Under the pieces are notes generated by a model. It ran no database searches and had not been told where the DNA came from. It saw nothing but the letters and a program-made list of their open reading frames with translations. A DNA stretch of 64,000 nt from Phycisphaeraceae bacterium (lineage in GTDB: Bacteria; Planctomycetota; Phycisphaerae; Phycisphaerales; Zrk34): positions 1 through 64,000 of the forward strand of contig JANQHK010000148.1 in assembly GCA_028282685.1 (NCBI GenBank). The letters run 5' to 3'. The translations under genes and the position numbers were made by a program. This document shows positions 17,683-26,369 of the stretch, piece after piece (positions within the stretch are counted from its first letter, which is position 1; each line of letters opens with the position of its first letter).

Positions 17683-18209
17683 GCTTCCGGTGCTGTCGAA
17701 ATCCGTTGGCTTGGCTTGCCCTGGCGGCATTGGTTTCGCATGGCTGCAAGAACGGTTCGGTCGCCGGGTATTCCGCCGAGGAACTGTTTCCCCCGAACGT
17801 GACGACGGTGTCGGTGAGCATTCTGGAAAACCGCGACTTTTACCGCGAGGTGGAATTCGATCTCACCGAAGTCCTGGTCAAGGAGATCGAGCTGCGCACG
17901 CCGTACAAGGTGGTCCGCCGCGCCGATGCCGATACCGAACTGACGGGCACGATCCTTTCGGTGCGCGAGGGCGTGGTCAGCCGCAGCTTCGATGGGGGGC
18001 TGCCCCAGGAGGTGCGCGTCACGGTGGCTCTGGGTTTTGAGTGGAAGGACTTACGCAACGGCCAGGTGATCCGCAAGCGCGATCGGATCGTGGGTGAGGC
18101 AACCTACGCTCCGACGCGACCGATGAGTCAGCCGTTCCGAACCGCCCAGCACTCGGCTTCGTCCGATCTGGCCCGCGAGGTGGTTTCGGTTATGCGGGAC
18201 GACTGGTAA
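17679..18209 (+). CDS. LptE-like outer-membrane lipoprotein
   Basis: 176 residues. The signal peptide ends in VSHGC, with the candidate lipid-modified Cys at 23. The mature domain has the LptE-type alternation of strands and helices: VSVSILENRDFYREVEFDLTEVLVKEI, then a residue pattern ending with LAREVVSVM. LptE supports LptD in lipopolysaccharide insertion at the outer membrane. Coupling to the BamD-like gene by a 4-nt overlap supports an outer-membrane biogenesis unit. Sequence similarity to proteobacterial LptE is only at the fold-pattern level. Confidence 0.75.
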   Translation: MSFRCCRNPLAWLALAALVSHGCKNGSVAGYSAEELFPPNVTTVSVSILENRDFYREVEFDLTEVLVKEIELRTPYKVVRRADADTELTGTILSVREGVVSRSFDGGLPQEVRVTVALGFEWKDLRNGQVIRKRDRIVGEATYAPTRPMSQPFRTAQHSASSDLAREVVSVMRDDW

Positions 18210-18303
18210 GCCGATACGATACGAAGGTGCAGCACCTTGGGAATCCGCCGAGTTCGCCGCATGCCGCCGCGGGCGCCTATGATTCCCTGCCCGCCATACG
18301 CCC

Positions 18304-20331
18304 ATGAATGAACGACCCGATCCATCCAACGATTCGCAACGCCGGGATGACGACCCGCGCAAGACCCCGCCGCCCCCGCCCCCGATGCGCCTCAATCGCG
18401 GGATGTTCGGCTGGTTCCTGCTCATCGCCCTGGCGATCATGCTCTTCGTCTTCCTCAGCAGCCAGAACCAGGCGACCGAGCGATCGGCCTACCAGTTGAT
18501 TTCGTACGCCAAGAACGGCCAGGTCGAGAAAGTGGTCTTCAAGGGCAGTCGCGTCGAGGCCAAACTCAAGGACAGTGAAGACGTGGCCGACCGGCCGGCC
18601 AACGGCATGATCTACGTCATCGCCTCCAGCGAGCCGATGCAGCAGCGCATCACCGACGAGTTGTGGAAGATCGATCCGAAACTGGTGAAGGTGGAAGAGG
18701 AAAGCATGCTGGTGCCGATTCTGATCAGTCTGCTGCCGTGGCTGCTGATCTTCGGTCTGATCTGGTTTTTCGTATTCCGTGCGATGCGCGGCGGCGGGGG
18801 GGGCATGGGCATGCTCGGCCAGTTCGGCCGTTCCCGTCACAAGCTGGTCAACAAGGAAATCACCAACGTCACCCTCTCCGACGTCGCCGGTATTGAGGAA
18901 TCGAAGGAAGAGGTCGGCGAGATCATCGAGTTTCTGAAGAATCCCAAGAAGTTCCAGCGGCTGGGCGGGCGCATCCCGCGCGGTGTGCTGCTGATCGGCG
19001 AACCGGGTTGCGGCAAAACGCTGCTGGCCAAGGCCGTCGCTGGCGAGGCCGAGGTGCCGTTCTTCTCGATCAGCGGCTCGGACTTCGTGGAAATGTTTGT
19101 CGGCGTGGGGGCCAGCCGGGTGCGCGACCTGTTCAAACAGGCCAAGGACAGCGCGCCCTGTATCATTTTCCTGGATGAGATCGACGCCGTCGGACGCCGG
19201 CGCGGCACCGGCTTCACCTCCGGCGGCCACGACGAACGCGAGCAGACGCTCAACGCCATTCTCGTCGAGATGGACGGCTTCGACACCAGCGACCAGGTGA
19301 TCGTCATCGCGGCGACCAACCGGGCCGACGTGCTCGATCCGGCCCTGACGCGTCCGGGACGATTCGACCGCACGATCCAGGTGCCGCTGCCTGATCTGAA
19401 AGGGCGGCTGGAAATCCTTCGGGTGCATGCCAAGAAGATCAAGCTCTCGCCGATGGTGAACATGGAGCGGGTGGCGCGGGGGACACCGATGTTCTCCGGA
19501 GCGGACCTGGCGGCGATCATCAACGAAGCGGCCATCCTCGCCACGCTGGGCAACAAGGATTTTGTCGAACAGGAAGACCTCGAGGAAGCGCGGGACAAGG
19601 TGCGCTTCGGCCGGGCCTACAAAAGCCGAAAACTCGAAGAGGAAGAGCGCGAGGGCACGGCGTACCACGAGGCGGGCCATGCCGTCATCCAGAAACTCAT
19701 GGAGCATGCCGATCCGCTGCACAAGGTGACGATCATCCCGCGCGGCCGATCGCTCGGCGCCACGTTCAGTCTGCCCGAGAAGGATCGTTACGGCGTGGGT
19801 CTGAATTACCTGCGGGATTCGATGCGCGTGTTATGCGGCGGGCGCATCGCTGAAATGAAGAAGACCGGCGACGCCACCAGCGGCGCCGCGATGGATATCC
19901 ACATGGTGACCGGCTATGCCCGTCACATGGTGCTGGAATGGGGCATGAGCGATCGGCTGGGCTTTGTCGATTACACGCCCCACGAGCAGCCCGGTGCGCT
20001 GATGCCGGAGAAATCCTACTCCGAGCAGACCGCCCGGCTGATCGACGAGGAAGTCAAGCGGCTGATCGATGAGGCCTACCGCGATGCCGAGAAGCTGGTC
20101 AACGAACATTGGGACACGGTCGAAGCCATGGCCCAGGCGCTGCTGAAGTATGAAACGCTCAGCGCCGACGAGGTGGACCAGATCATGAAAGGCAAGTCGC
20201 TGGACAAGCCGACGGTCAGCGACCTGCTCGATGCCGAGGCGGAGCGTGACGCCAAATCGAAACCCGCATCGCCCGCGCCCCCGACCGATCTTGCCAAAGG
20301 CGATGACGGTATCCTGCCCAGCCCCGCGTAA
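18304..20331 (+). CDS. ftsH: ATP-dependent zinc metalloprotease FtsH
   Basis: 675 residues. FtsH is a membrane-anchored AAA+ protease for membrane-protein quality control. Two transmembrane segments (about residues 38-55 and 140-158) flank a periplasmic domain. The AAA domain has a P-loop GEPGCGKT at 232-239 (the usual form is GPPGTGKT), Walker [14 protein letters not shown] and the SRH-type TRPGRFDR. The protease domain has the zinc motif HEAGH at 455-459. The proline-rich N-terminus and C-terminal tail are low complexity. A GGGGGMGM run follows the second helix. Confidence 0.95.
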   Translation: MNERPDPSNDSQRRDDDPRKTPPPPPPMRLNRGMFGWFLLIALAIMLFVFLSSQNQATERSAYQLISYAKNGQVEKVVFKGSRVEAKLKDSEDVADRPANGMIYVIASSEPMQQRITDELWKIDPKLVKVEEESMLVPILISLLPWLLIFGLIWFFVFRAMRGGGGGMGMLGQFGRSRHKLVNKEITNVTLSDVAGIEESKEEVGEIIEFLKNPKKFQRLGGRIPRGVLLIGEPGCGKTLLAKAVAGEAEVPFFSISGSDFVEMFVGVGASRVRDLFKQAKDSAPCIIFLDEIDAVGRRRGTGFTSGGHDEREQTLNAILVEMDGFDTSDQVIVIAATNRADVLDPALTRPGRFDRTIQVPLPDLKGRLEILRVHAKKIKLSPMVNMERVARGTPMFSGADLAAIINEAAILATLGNKDFVEQEDLEEARDKVRFGRAYKSRKLEEEEREGTAYHEAGHAVIQKLMEHADPLHKVTIIPRGRSLGATFSLPEKDRYGVGLNYLRDSMRVLCGGRIAEMKKTGDATSGAAMDIHMVTGYARHMVLEWGMSDRLGFVDYTPHEQPGALMPEKSYSEQTARLIDEEVKRLIDEAYRDAEKLVNEHWDTVEAMAQALLKYETLSADEVDQIMKGKSLDKPTVSDLLDAEAERDAKSKPASPAPPTDLAKGDDGILPSPA

Positions 20332-20349
20332 CGGTCATCCACCCCATGG

Positions 20350-21801
20350 TTATGATTGCAGTGGCGCACGCGCGGCAGAGTGCGGATGCGCCGCGGCGCG
20401 GTGGCAATAGGCGTAATCCGCGATCAGCATCACCCACACCGGCGCGTGGACCAGCCAGACCGCCTGCGGGTGCAGGTCGGTCGCGTGATGCAGCGGCAGA
20501 AGAACGGCGTAAGCAAGCAGGGGCCACCACGGACGCAGCGCCAGCAACGCCAGCACCCACCCGTAGTACCAAGGCGCCTGTACGGGTGAGAGCAGGAACA
20601 AACCGCCGACGGCCAGCAGGCAACGCCAGATCAGTTCATGCCCATCGCGGATCGGCCGCGCGGACAGCCAGAGGATCCACAATCCCACGGCGGCGCCCAG
20701 CGTCAGGCGCACCAGATACGGCGCATGCCGGGTCGGCCATCCGAACACGCCGCACAGCCACCGCCACAGATCGCCCAACGGCTGGACGTGAGCGGCGTTG
20801 GCCTGGCCGGGGGAAAGGTAACGCAGAAGGCCGGACGCTTCACCCTGTTGCTGCAGGATGTAGGGCACGAACATCAACGCCGAGAGCGAGAGCAGCCCGA
20901 CCAGCCCGATCGCGGTGGCGCGCCGGTTCGGCCAGGTGTAGCGCAGGAACAGGGGGATCAGCAGCGCCGGCCACAGTTTGGCCCCGATGGCCAATGCCAG
21001 CATCGCATAGGCCAGCACAATCCACCGGTGCAGAAGCAGCACGACCGCCGTCATGGCCAGGCCGATGACGATCGGATCGAAATGGATACCGTTGATGAAC
21101 GCCTTGGCGGTGATCGGACACCACCAGTAGACCGCCACCCACTCCACCGGCCGACCGAGCCGCACCAGCGCCAATGCAATCATCACGGCCGCCAACGTAT
21201 CGAAGGCCAGGAACAGACCGCGCAGCGAAAGCGGATGCCACGGGGCGATGCGGTGTGCGACGGCGAACGCCAACCCCGCGACCGGCGGCGATTTCGAGTG
21301 ATGCCAGGGCGCATCGATCCGGTAAAGAATGGACGGCTCGCCGGGGGCCTGCTCGGCCAGTTCGACCAGCGGCTGGGGCGCGATGCCTTCGCGGGCCTGC
21401 ATCGGCGACCAGAGATACGGACTGATGCCCTGCGCGACCACCGCACCGTCCCACAGGTAGCGGTGATGATCGGCTTCAAATACGGTCGGCGAGAAGAACA
21501 TCAGCGCCCGGATCGCCAGGCCCACCAGTCCGATCCACAACACGCCCCTCCAGCCAATCGGAGGGCTGCGCCATAGCAACATCAGGGAGGCGAGATAGAC
21601 TCCCCCGGCCGACGCCCAAATGACGATCGCCAACGCGATCGGCGGCGAGGAATCCGGTGCATCACGCTCGAATCGCGGCGCGATGCCGAACAGGGCGATG
21701 AACAAACCGATCAGCGTCAGGCCGAGCATCGCCCAGGCGACTTTCCGCCAGCGCGGAGGTCCGGCATGGTTCTGCGACGGTTCGCCCATGCGATGCATCA
21801 T
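20350..21801 (-). CDS. GT-C fold glycosyltransferase (GT87/DUF2029-like)
   Basis: About 483 residues with ten or more hydrophobic helices. The first loop contains EADHHRYLWDGAVVAQGISPY, matching the acidic motif of polyprenol-phosphate-mannose-dependent mannosyltransferases (DxxRYxWDG...G.xPY). The start is taken at the ATG at 21801; 21789 is possible and the longer frame to 21861 is unlikely. It probably adds a sugar from a lipid-linked donor to an envelope glycan or protein on the periplasmic side. Acceptor unknown. It converges on ftsH with an 18-nt gap. Confidence 0.75.
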   Translation of the reverse strand: MMHRMGEPSQNHAGPPRWRKVAWAMLGLTLIGLFIALFGIAPRFERDAPDSSPPIALAIVIWASAGGVYLASLMLLWRSPPIGWRGVLWIGLVGLAIRALMFFSPTVFEADHHRYLWDGAVVAQGISPYLWSPMQAREGIAPQPLVELAEQAPGEPSILYRIDAPWHHSKSPPVAGLAFAVAHRIAPWHPLSLRGLFLAFDTLAAVMIALALVRLGRPVEWVAVYWWCPITAKAFINGIHFDPIVIGLAMTAVVLLLHRWIVLAYAMLALAIGAKLWPALLIPLFLRYTWPNRRATAIGLVGLLSLSALMFVPYILQQQGEASGLLRYLSPGQANAAHVQPLGDLWRWLCGVFGWPTRHAPYLVRLTLGAAVGLWILWLSARPIRDGHELIWRCLLAVGGLFLLSPVQAPWYYGWVLALLALRPWWPLLAYAVLLPLHHATDLHPQAVWLVHAPVWVMLIADYAYCHRAAAHPHSAARAPLQS

Positions 21802-21837
21802 AATGCAGGGCCGCTCGGTATGCCTGTGAGGCACGAT

Positions 21838-21990
21838 TGAACCGCAGAGACACACACTCAAAGAGAAGAAATAATGGACAGGATGAACAGGATCATTTTG
21901 ATAGATGTGAACCGTTCAGCAGTTATCCCAAACTATCCGGTTCATCCTGTCAAAAAAATATCCTCTGCGCCACGGTGTCGCTGTGGTTTT
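21838..21990. repeat. 153-bp imperfect palindromic element
   Basis: Outer arms AACCGCAGAGACACAC (from 21840) and the complement of GTGTCGCTGTGGTTT (to 21990) pair imperfectly. Inner arms ATGGACAGGATGAACAGGAT (21874-21893) and ATCCGGTTCATCCTGTCA (21935-21952) pair as well. The element is more AT-rich than its surroundings and its right end supplies the final bases and stop of the glutamine amidotransferase gene. It resembles a non-autonomous miniature element rather than a terminator. Confidence 0.7.
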
Positions 21991-22678
21991 ATGATATGAG
22001 CCGTTCGAGAATTCCGGCCATGATTCGGTTGACCGGCGCCACCTGTTCATCGCTGCGTTGCATTTGCGCGGGATTCTGAATGTACGGCGCGTCGGTCAAT
22101 TCATCGGCGCAATGATGAATCAGGTTTTGAACGGACCGGCCGGTGGCTTCGAGATGACATTGCAGTGCGAGCACGCGGTCGCCGTAAGAAAAGGCCTGGT
22201 TTTCACAGGCGACACTGCGGGCCAGATGCGCCGCTCCATCGGGCAGGGTGAACGTTTCGCCGTGCCAGTGAAAGGCGCTGAATTGCTGCGGTACGTCGGC
22301 AAACAGCGCGGAATCGGCCGCGGCCGCGGTGGTGGTCACATCGAACCAGCCGATTTCCTTGTGGGCGTTGGGGATGATCCGCGCTCCCAGCACATCGGCG
22401 ATCAACTGCGCGCCCAGGCAGATGCCCAGCACGGATTTTCCGGCCGTGATGGCGCGCTCGATGCAGCGTTTCTCAGGCGACAGCCACGCGTACTCCGCTT
22501 CGTCGTAGATGCACATCGGGCCGCCCATTACCACGAGCAGGTCGAAAGGCAGATCGTCGGGCAGGGGTTGGCCGTCGTAGAGCAGGGTGCTGCTGACGGC
22601 GTGGTCGCTTTGCTCGGCCCATTGCAGGATGTACGCCGGGTCTTCAAACGGCACGTGCTGGAGGTAGTGCAGATGCAT
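21989..22678 (-). CDS. Class I glutamine amidotransferase-like protein
   Basis: 229 residues, a stand-alone class I glutamine amidotransferase domain of the GMP-synthase-like type. It has the nucleophile cysteine C87 in GICLGAQ, the FHWHGETFTLP segment, and the catalytic His-x-Glu in QCHLE. No synthase domain is attached. The natural target is unknown; similar proteins can deamidate glutamine or act on gamma-glutamyl peptides. Its 3' end merges with a palindromic element, but the family's C-terminal pattern is complete up to it. Confidence 0.85.
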   Translation of the reverse strand: MHLHYLQHVPFEDPAYILQWAEQSDHAVSSTLLYDGQPLPDDLPFDLLVVMGGPMCIYDEAEYAWLSPEKRCIERAITAGKSVLGICLGAQLIADVLGARIIPNAHKEIGWFDVTTTAAAADSALFADVPQQFSAFHWHGETFTLPDGAAHLARSVACENQAFSYGDRVLALQCHLEATGRSVQNLIHHCADELTDAPYIQNPAQMQRSDEQVAPVNRIMAGILERLIS

Positions 22679-22746
22679 ATTTCTGCTTGGCCGTGTCGTT
22701 CACAACACGTGGGTTGCGGTGTGGTCGCCACAGCGAAACGGGCGGG

Positions 22747-24165
22747 TCAGCTGTTTTCCTTCACCGCGGTGTTCAGGTCGTCGATGGCTTTTTTACCGTC
22801 GGCGAAGTACATCAGCGTGTTGTCGTTGGCGAACAGCGGATTGGGAATGCCGGCAAAGCCGGGGCTCAGCGATCGCTTGATGACCACGACCGTGCGCGCC
22901 TGGTCGACGTTGATGATGGGCATGCCTGCGATGGGGCTGTCGTCCTTGCGGGCGTCGGGGTTGACCACATCGTTCGCGCCCAGCACGATCGCCACGTCCA
23001 CCGTATCCAGGGTGGGGTTGATCGTATCCATCTCGACGAGTTTCTCGTAGGGGATGTCGACCTCGGCCAGAAGCACGTTCATGTGTCCGGGCATGCGACC
23101 GGCCACGGGATGGACGGCGAACTCCACGTTCACCTCGCGATCTTCCAGCAGCTGGTAAAGATCGCGCACCGCATGCTGGGCCTGGGCGACGGCCATGCCG
23201 TAACCCGGCACGATGACCACGCGCTGCACACCGTCCATCAGCATCGCCACTTCCTCGGCGCTGGTGGATTTGATTTTGCCTTCGTAGATTTCGTCGGCGG
23301 TGGCGGTGGCTGAGGAAGCGTCGATCTTGCCGAAGAGGACGTTCACCAGCGAGCGGTTCATCGCTTTGCACATGATGGCGGTCAGGATCAAGCCCGATGC
23401 GCCCACCAGCGAGCCGGCGATGATAAGCACGATGTTGTTGATTACGAAACCGGTGGCGGCCGCGGCCAGGCCGGAATAACTGTTCAGCAGGGCGATGACG
23501 ACGGGCATGTCGGCGCCGCCGATCGGGCTGGTCAGCGTCACCCCCAACGTCAGCGCGAGAAGGACCAGCGGCAGATACCACCAGGCCGATCCGCCCGGGA
23601 ACGCGATGACCAGTAGCGCAGCCAACACGGTCGCGATAAACAAACCGACGTTCAGCAACTGGTGGTGCGGCAGGACCCAGGGTTTCCAGAAGATTTTGAA
23701 TTCCTGCAACTTGCCGTAGGCGATCATCGAGCCGCTGAACGTCACCGCGCCGATCAGTCCGGCCAGTGCCGCGGCGATCAGGCCCATCGTGTCGGGGTAG
23801 TGCGAGATTTGTTCATATTGTTCGGGGCTGATGCGGGAGGCGTTGGGGATCAATTCCGCCCAGGCGACGAAGATGGACGCCCCGCCGCCGAAGCCGTTGA
23901 AGATGGCGACCATCTGGGGCATGGCGGTCATCTGGACGCGCGTGGCGGCGACCACACCGATCACCCCGCCGATCAGCAGTCCGACGATTACCCACCACCA
24001 GCCGATGTCGGTGATATGCAGGGCGGTGACGGCGACGGCGATCAGCATGCCCAGCGCGCTGAGCAGATTGCCGCGCACGGCCGTGCGCGGATGGGTCAAT
24101 CCCTTGATGCCCGTGATGAACAGGAAAGAGGCGACCAGGTATGCGACGATTTCCCAGGTGTTCAT
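22747..24165 (-). CDS. pntB: NAD(P) transhydrogenase beta subunit
   Basis: 472 residues. PntB carries transmembrane helices of the proton channel and the NADP(H)-binding domain III. Visible are the helical N-terminal two-thirds and the domain-III motifs VVIVPGYGMAVAQAQHAV (nucleotide loop), HPVAGRMPGHMNVLLAEVDIPY, and VAIVLGANDVVNPDA. It is the last gene of the pntAA-pntAB-pntB operon (5-nt gap to the previous stop). The enzyme couples proton flow to hydride transfer between NADH and NADP+, supplying NADPH. Confidence 0.95.
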   Translation of the reverse strand: MNTWEIVAYLVASFLFITGIKGLTHPRTAVRGNLLSALGMLIAVAVTALHITDIGWWWVIVGLLIGGVIGVVAATRVQMTAMPQMVAIFNGFGGGASIFVAWAELIPNASRISPEQYEQISHYPDTMGLIAAALAGLIGAVTFSGSMIAYGKLQEFKIFWKPWVLPHHQLLNVGLFIATVLAALLVIAFPGGSAWWYLPLVLLALTLGVTLTSPIGGADMPVVIALLNSYSGLAAAATGFVINNIVLIIAGSLVGASGLILTAIMCKAMNRSLVNVLFGKIDASSATATADEIYEGKIKSTSAEEVAMLMDGVQRVVIVPGYGMAVAQAQHAVRDLYQLLEDREVNVEFAVHPVAGRMPGHMNVLLAEVDIPYEKLVEMDTINPTLDTVDVAIVLGANDVVNPDARKDDSPIAGMPIINVDQARTVVVIKRSLSPGFAGIPNPLFANDNTLMYFADGKKAIDDLNTAVKENS

Positions 24166-24170
24166 CGTGC

Positions 24171-24503
24171 TCAGCCCTTCTTCCTGAACATGCCGAGCAT
24201 GCGGTGCGTGACGAGGTATCCGCCGACCACGTTGATCGTGGCCATGATCACCGCCAGCAGCGCGAACAGGCGGGTGAGAAACCCGCTTTCAAAAGCGCCC
24301 GCGGCCAGCAGGGCGCCGACGATCGTGATGCCGGAGATGGCGTTGGAGCCGCTCATCAACGGCGTGTGCAGCGTCGGCGGGACCTTGGTGATGATTTCAA
24401 ATCCGACAAAAATGGCCAGCATCAAAATCGCCAGCAGCAAGCCCAGTTGCGCGCCGGAGTCGGTGGTGATTGCGGTGTCGGCCAACATCAGGCAATGGTG
24501 CAT
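24171..24503 (-). CDS. pntAB: NAD(P) transhydrogenase alpha subunit part 2 (membrane)
   Basis: About 110 residues with three or four transmembrane helices (LLLAILMLAIFVGFEII, ISGITIVGALLAAGAF, FLTRLFALLAVIMATINVVGGYL) and the family phrase PPTLHTPLMSGSNAISGI. The ATG at 24503 overlaps the pntAA stop by one base (TGATG), so the much longer upstream frame is a shadow of pntAA. The three-gene split is typical of many bacteria where alpha is divided. Confidence 0.93.
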   Translation of the reverse strand: MHHCLMLADTAITTDSGAQLGLLLAILMLAIFVGFEIITKVPPTLHTPLMSGSNAISGITIVGALLAAGAFESGFLTRLFALLAVIMATINVVGGYLVTHRMLGMFRKKG

Positions 24504-25765
24504 CAGGCATCGCTCCCTTCGTTGGAGGCGGCTTGGTCGGTCTCGGTGGAGGTGTCCGTGGCGGCGGAGGCGGAGGATTGTTCGGTCCGATCGCCCACCG
24601 AGCCCGGTTCGGGCAGCGGCTCCATGTCCAGCGCGGTGCGGACCTGCGGATGGACGATCTGCCCGTCGCAGGTGCATAGGGTCCCCGCAGTGATTTCATC
24701 GGAGCGGTCCAGCTGGATGTTGCCTTCCTTGTCGAGCAGATGGGTCAGGAACGCCAGGACGTTCTGGGCATAGGTCGATGAGGCGTCCTGCGCGACGCTT
24801 GCCGGCACGTTGACCGGACCGAGAATTTTTACGCCCCGGTGTTCGAGGGTCTGCCCGGCCTGGGTCAGCTCGCAGTTGCCGCCGCGCTCCGAGGCCAGAT
24901 CGACGATCACCGAGCCCGGTTGCATTTTCTCCACGACGTCCTTTGGCACGAGCACCGGAGATTTGCGTCCGGGGATGGCCGCAGTGGTGATCACCACGTC
25001 GGATTCAGCGATCACCTCGGCCATGAGTTCCTGTTGTCGCAGTTTCTGCTGGTCGGTCAGTTCTTTGGCGTAACCGCCTTCGCCCTCGGCGACGTCCTCG
25101 GGCATGATGAACTTGGCGCCCAGCGATTCGACCTGCTCCTTCACCGCCGGTCGCACGTCGATGGCCCGGACGGTCGCGCCCAGACGCTTGGCGGTGGCGA
25201 TGGCCTGCAACCCGGCGACACCGGCCCCGATGACGAAGACCTTGGCCGCTTTGATCGTGCCCGCGGCCGTCATCATCATCGGAAAAATCTTGCCCAGCGC
25301 CTCGGCGGCGAGAATCACGCTGCGATACCCGGCCAGCGAGGTCTGGCTCGACAACGCATCCATCGATTGCGCGCGTGTGATGCGCGGCATCAGTTCCATT
25401 GAAAGCTGGTTCACCCCGCGCTCCGCCAACGGACGCAAACGTTCGGCTTCGGCCAACGGCTCGCAGAAACCGATCACCACCTGTCCGCTTCGCAACTGGA
25501 ACAGGGCGGACTCGCCCGCATCGGGATCGGCTCCGTAGCTGCGCACCTGCGCGATCGCATCGGCCCGCTCGAAGAGCTTGGCGCGGTCGGCTTCGATGCC
25601 GGCGCCCTTGTCGGCGTACTGGGCGTCGGGGAAGCCGGCATGCAATCCCGCTTCGGCCTCGATGACCACCTCCACCCCGGCCTTGGCCAGCCGCGGCAGC
25701 AGGGCGGGCGCCATCGCCACGCGTTGTTCGCCTTCCGCCGTTTCTTTGGGTATGCCCAGGATCAT
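24503..25765 (-). CDS. pntAA: NAD(P) transhydrogenase alpha subunit part 1 (NAD-binding)
   Basis: About 420 residues. The start MILGIPKET is the conserved N-terminus of this alanine-dehydrogenase-like family, so the ATG at 25765 is chosen over the longer frame. Further markers are QRVAMAPALL, the RITRAQSMDALSSQ segment, the Rossmann motif VIGAGVAGLQAIATAKRLGATV and the AAIPGRKSP loop. The C-terminal ~45 residues are acidic and low complexity, longer than usual and likely disordered. It is the first gene of the operon and is homologous to alanine dehydrogenase, but pntAB and pntB downstream settle the identity. Confidence 0.94.
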   Translation of the reverse strand: MILGIPKETAEGEQRVAMAPALLPRLAKAGVEVVIEAEAGLHAGFPDAQYADKGAGIEADRAKLFERADAIAQVRSYGADPDAGESALFQLRSGQVVIGFCEPLAEAERLRPLAERGVNQLSMELMPRITRAQSMDALSSQTSLAGYRSVILAAEALGKIFPMMMTAAGTIKAAKVFVIGAGVAGLQAIATAKRLGATVRAIDVRPAVKEQVESLGAKFIMPEDVAEGEGGYAKELTDQQKLRQQELMAEVIAESDVVITTAAIPGRKSPVLVPKDVVEKMQPGSVIVDLASERGGNCELTQAGQTLEHRGVKILGPVNVPASVAQDASSTYAQNVLAFLTHLLDKEGNIQLDRSDEITAGTLCTCDGQIVHPQVRTALDMEPLPEPGSVGDRTEQSSASAATDTSTETDQAASNEGSDA

Positions 25766-25967
25766 GCGCGGTCCTTTTGCTGGTCCGTGAAAAGTGACAT
25801 GGTAGTGGCCTTGGAAGCGTTCGGCCAGCATGGACAAGTTAGAAATCAGATAAGCGGGTACGCCTTGGACCGGGCTGAGAATTTCCGGAAATGGTTCCGC
25901 CGGCTCGGTACAATAAACAGGCAGGCACTTCCAACGGTTCGGTCCACAAATCGGAAAGGGGGTTGTG

Positions 25968-26153
25968 ATGCCGATCAAGAAGCTGATGCGGTTTCTCGAT
26001 GAGCAGAAGGTGCGCTACATGACCATCCGCCATTCTCCGGCATACACCGCCCAGGAGATCGCCTTCAACGCCGGCTCGCACACCGAGCTGATCCGCATGT
26101 CTTACATCGACTTCGAGCGACTGGAGCAGCCGGTCGTGGCGGAACTGGTCTGA
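25968..26153 (+). pseudogene. YbaK/prolyl-tRNA-deacylase-type gene with internal in-frame deletion
   Basis: The 61-residue product starts exactly like a YbaK-domain aminoacyl-tRNA deacylase ([20 protein letters not shown], then [11 protein letters not shown]) and ends like the same family's C-terminus ([20 protein letters not shown]). The family is normally ~150-160 residues, so about 90-100 residues of the core are missing. The joint is GAGATCGCC (25968-frame codons for EIA, 26055-26063), a motif that family members carry at both positions, suggesting deletion between short direct repeats. The catalytic centre is lost. A ribosome site GAAAGGGGG precedes the start, so it may still be translated. 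It is divergent from the pnt operon. Confidence 0.75.
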
Positions 26154-26369
26154 GTGTTCGAGGCCGCGCGCTCGGGGTCACCGCGGAGACGCTCGCATTG
26201 CGGTTATCGGGCTCGTCGGCCCGGTAGCCGATCCGTAGCCACTTCGTCATCGAGGGTATCGGTCGTATGCGCACGGCCGATTCGATTATTCAAACGAGCC
26301 GGCGGGGGAAGTCGATAGTCAACACAGATTCGATGTGCATCGATACCCTTATCCTGTGTGGCCGGTTTC

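Noticed and set aside
26154-26369. Remaining core of the YbaK gene downstream of the remnant
   Set aside because: No frame in this stretch encodes the missing catalytic part; the deleted segment appears to be absent rather than displaced.
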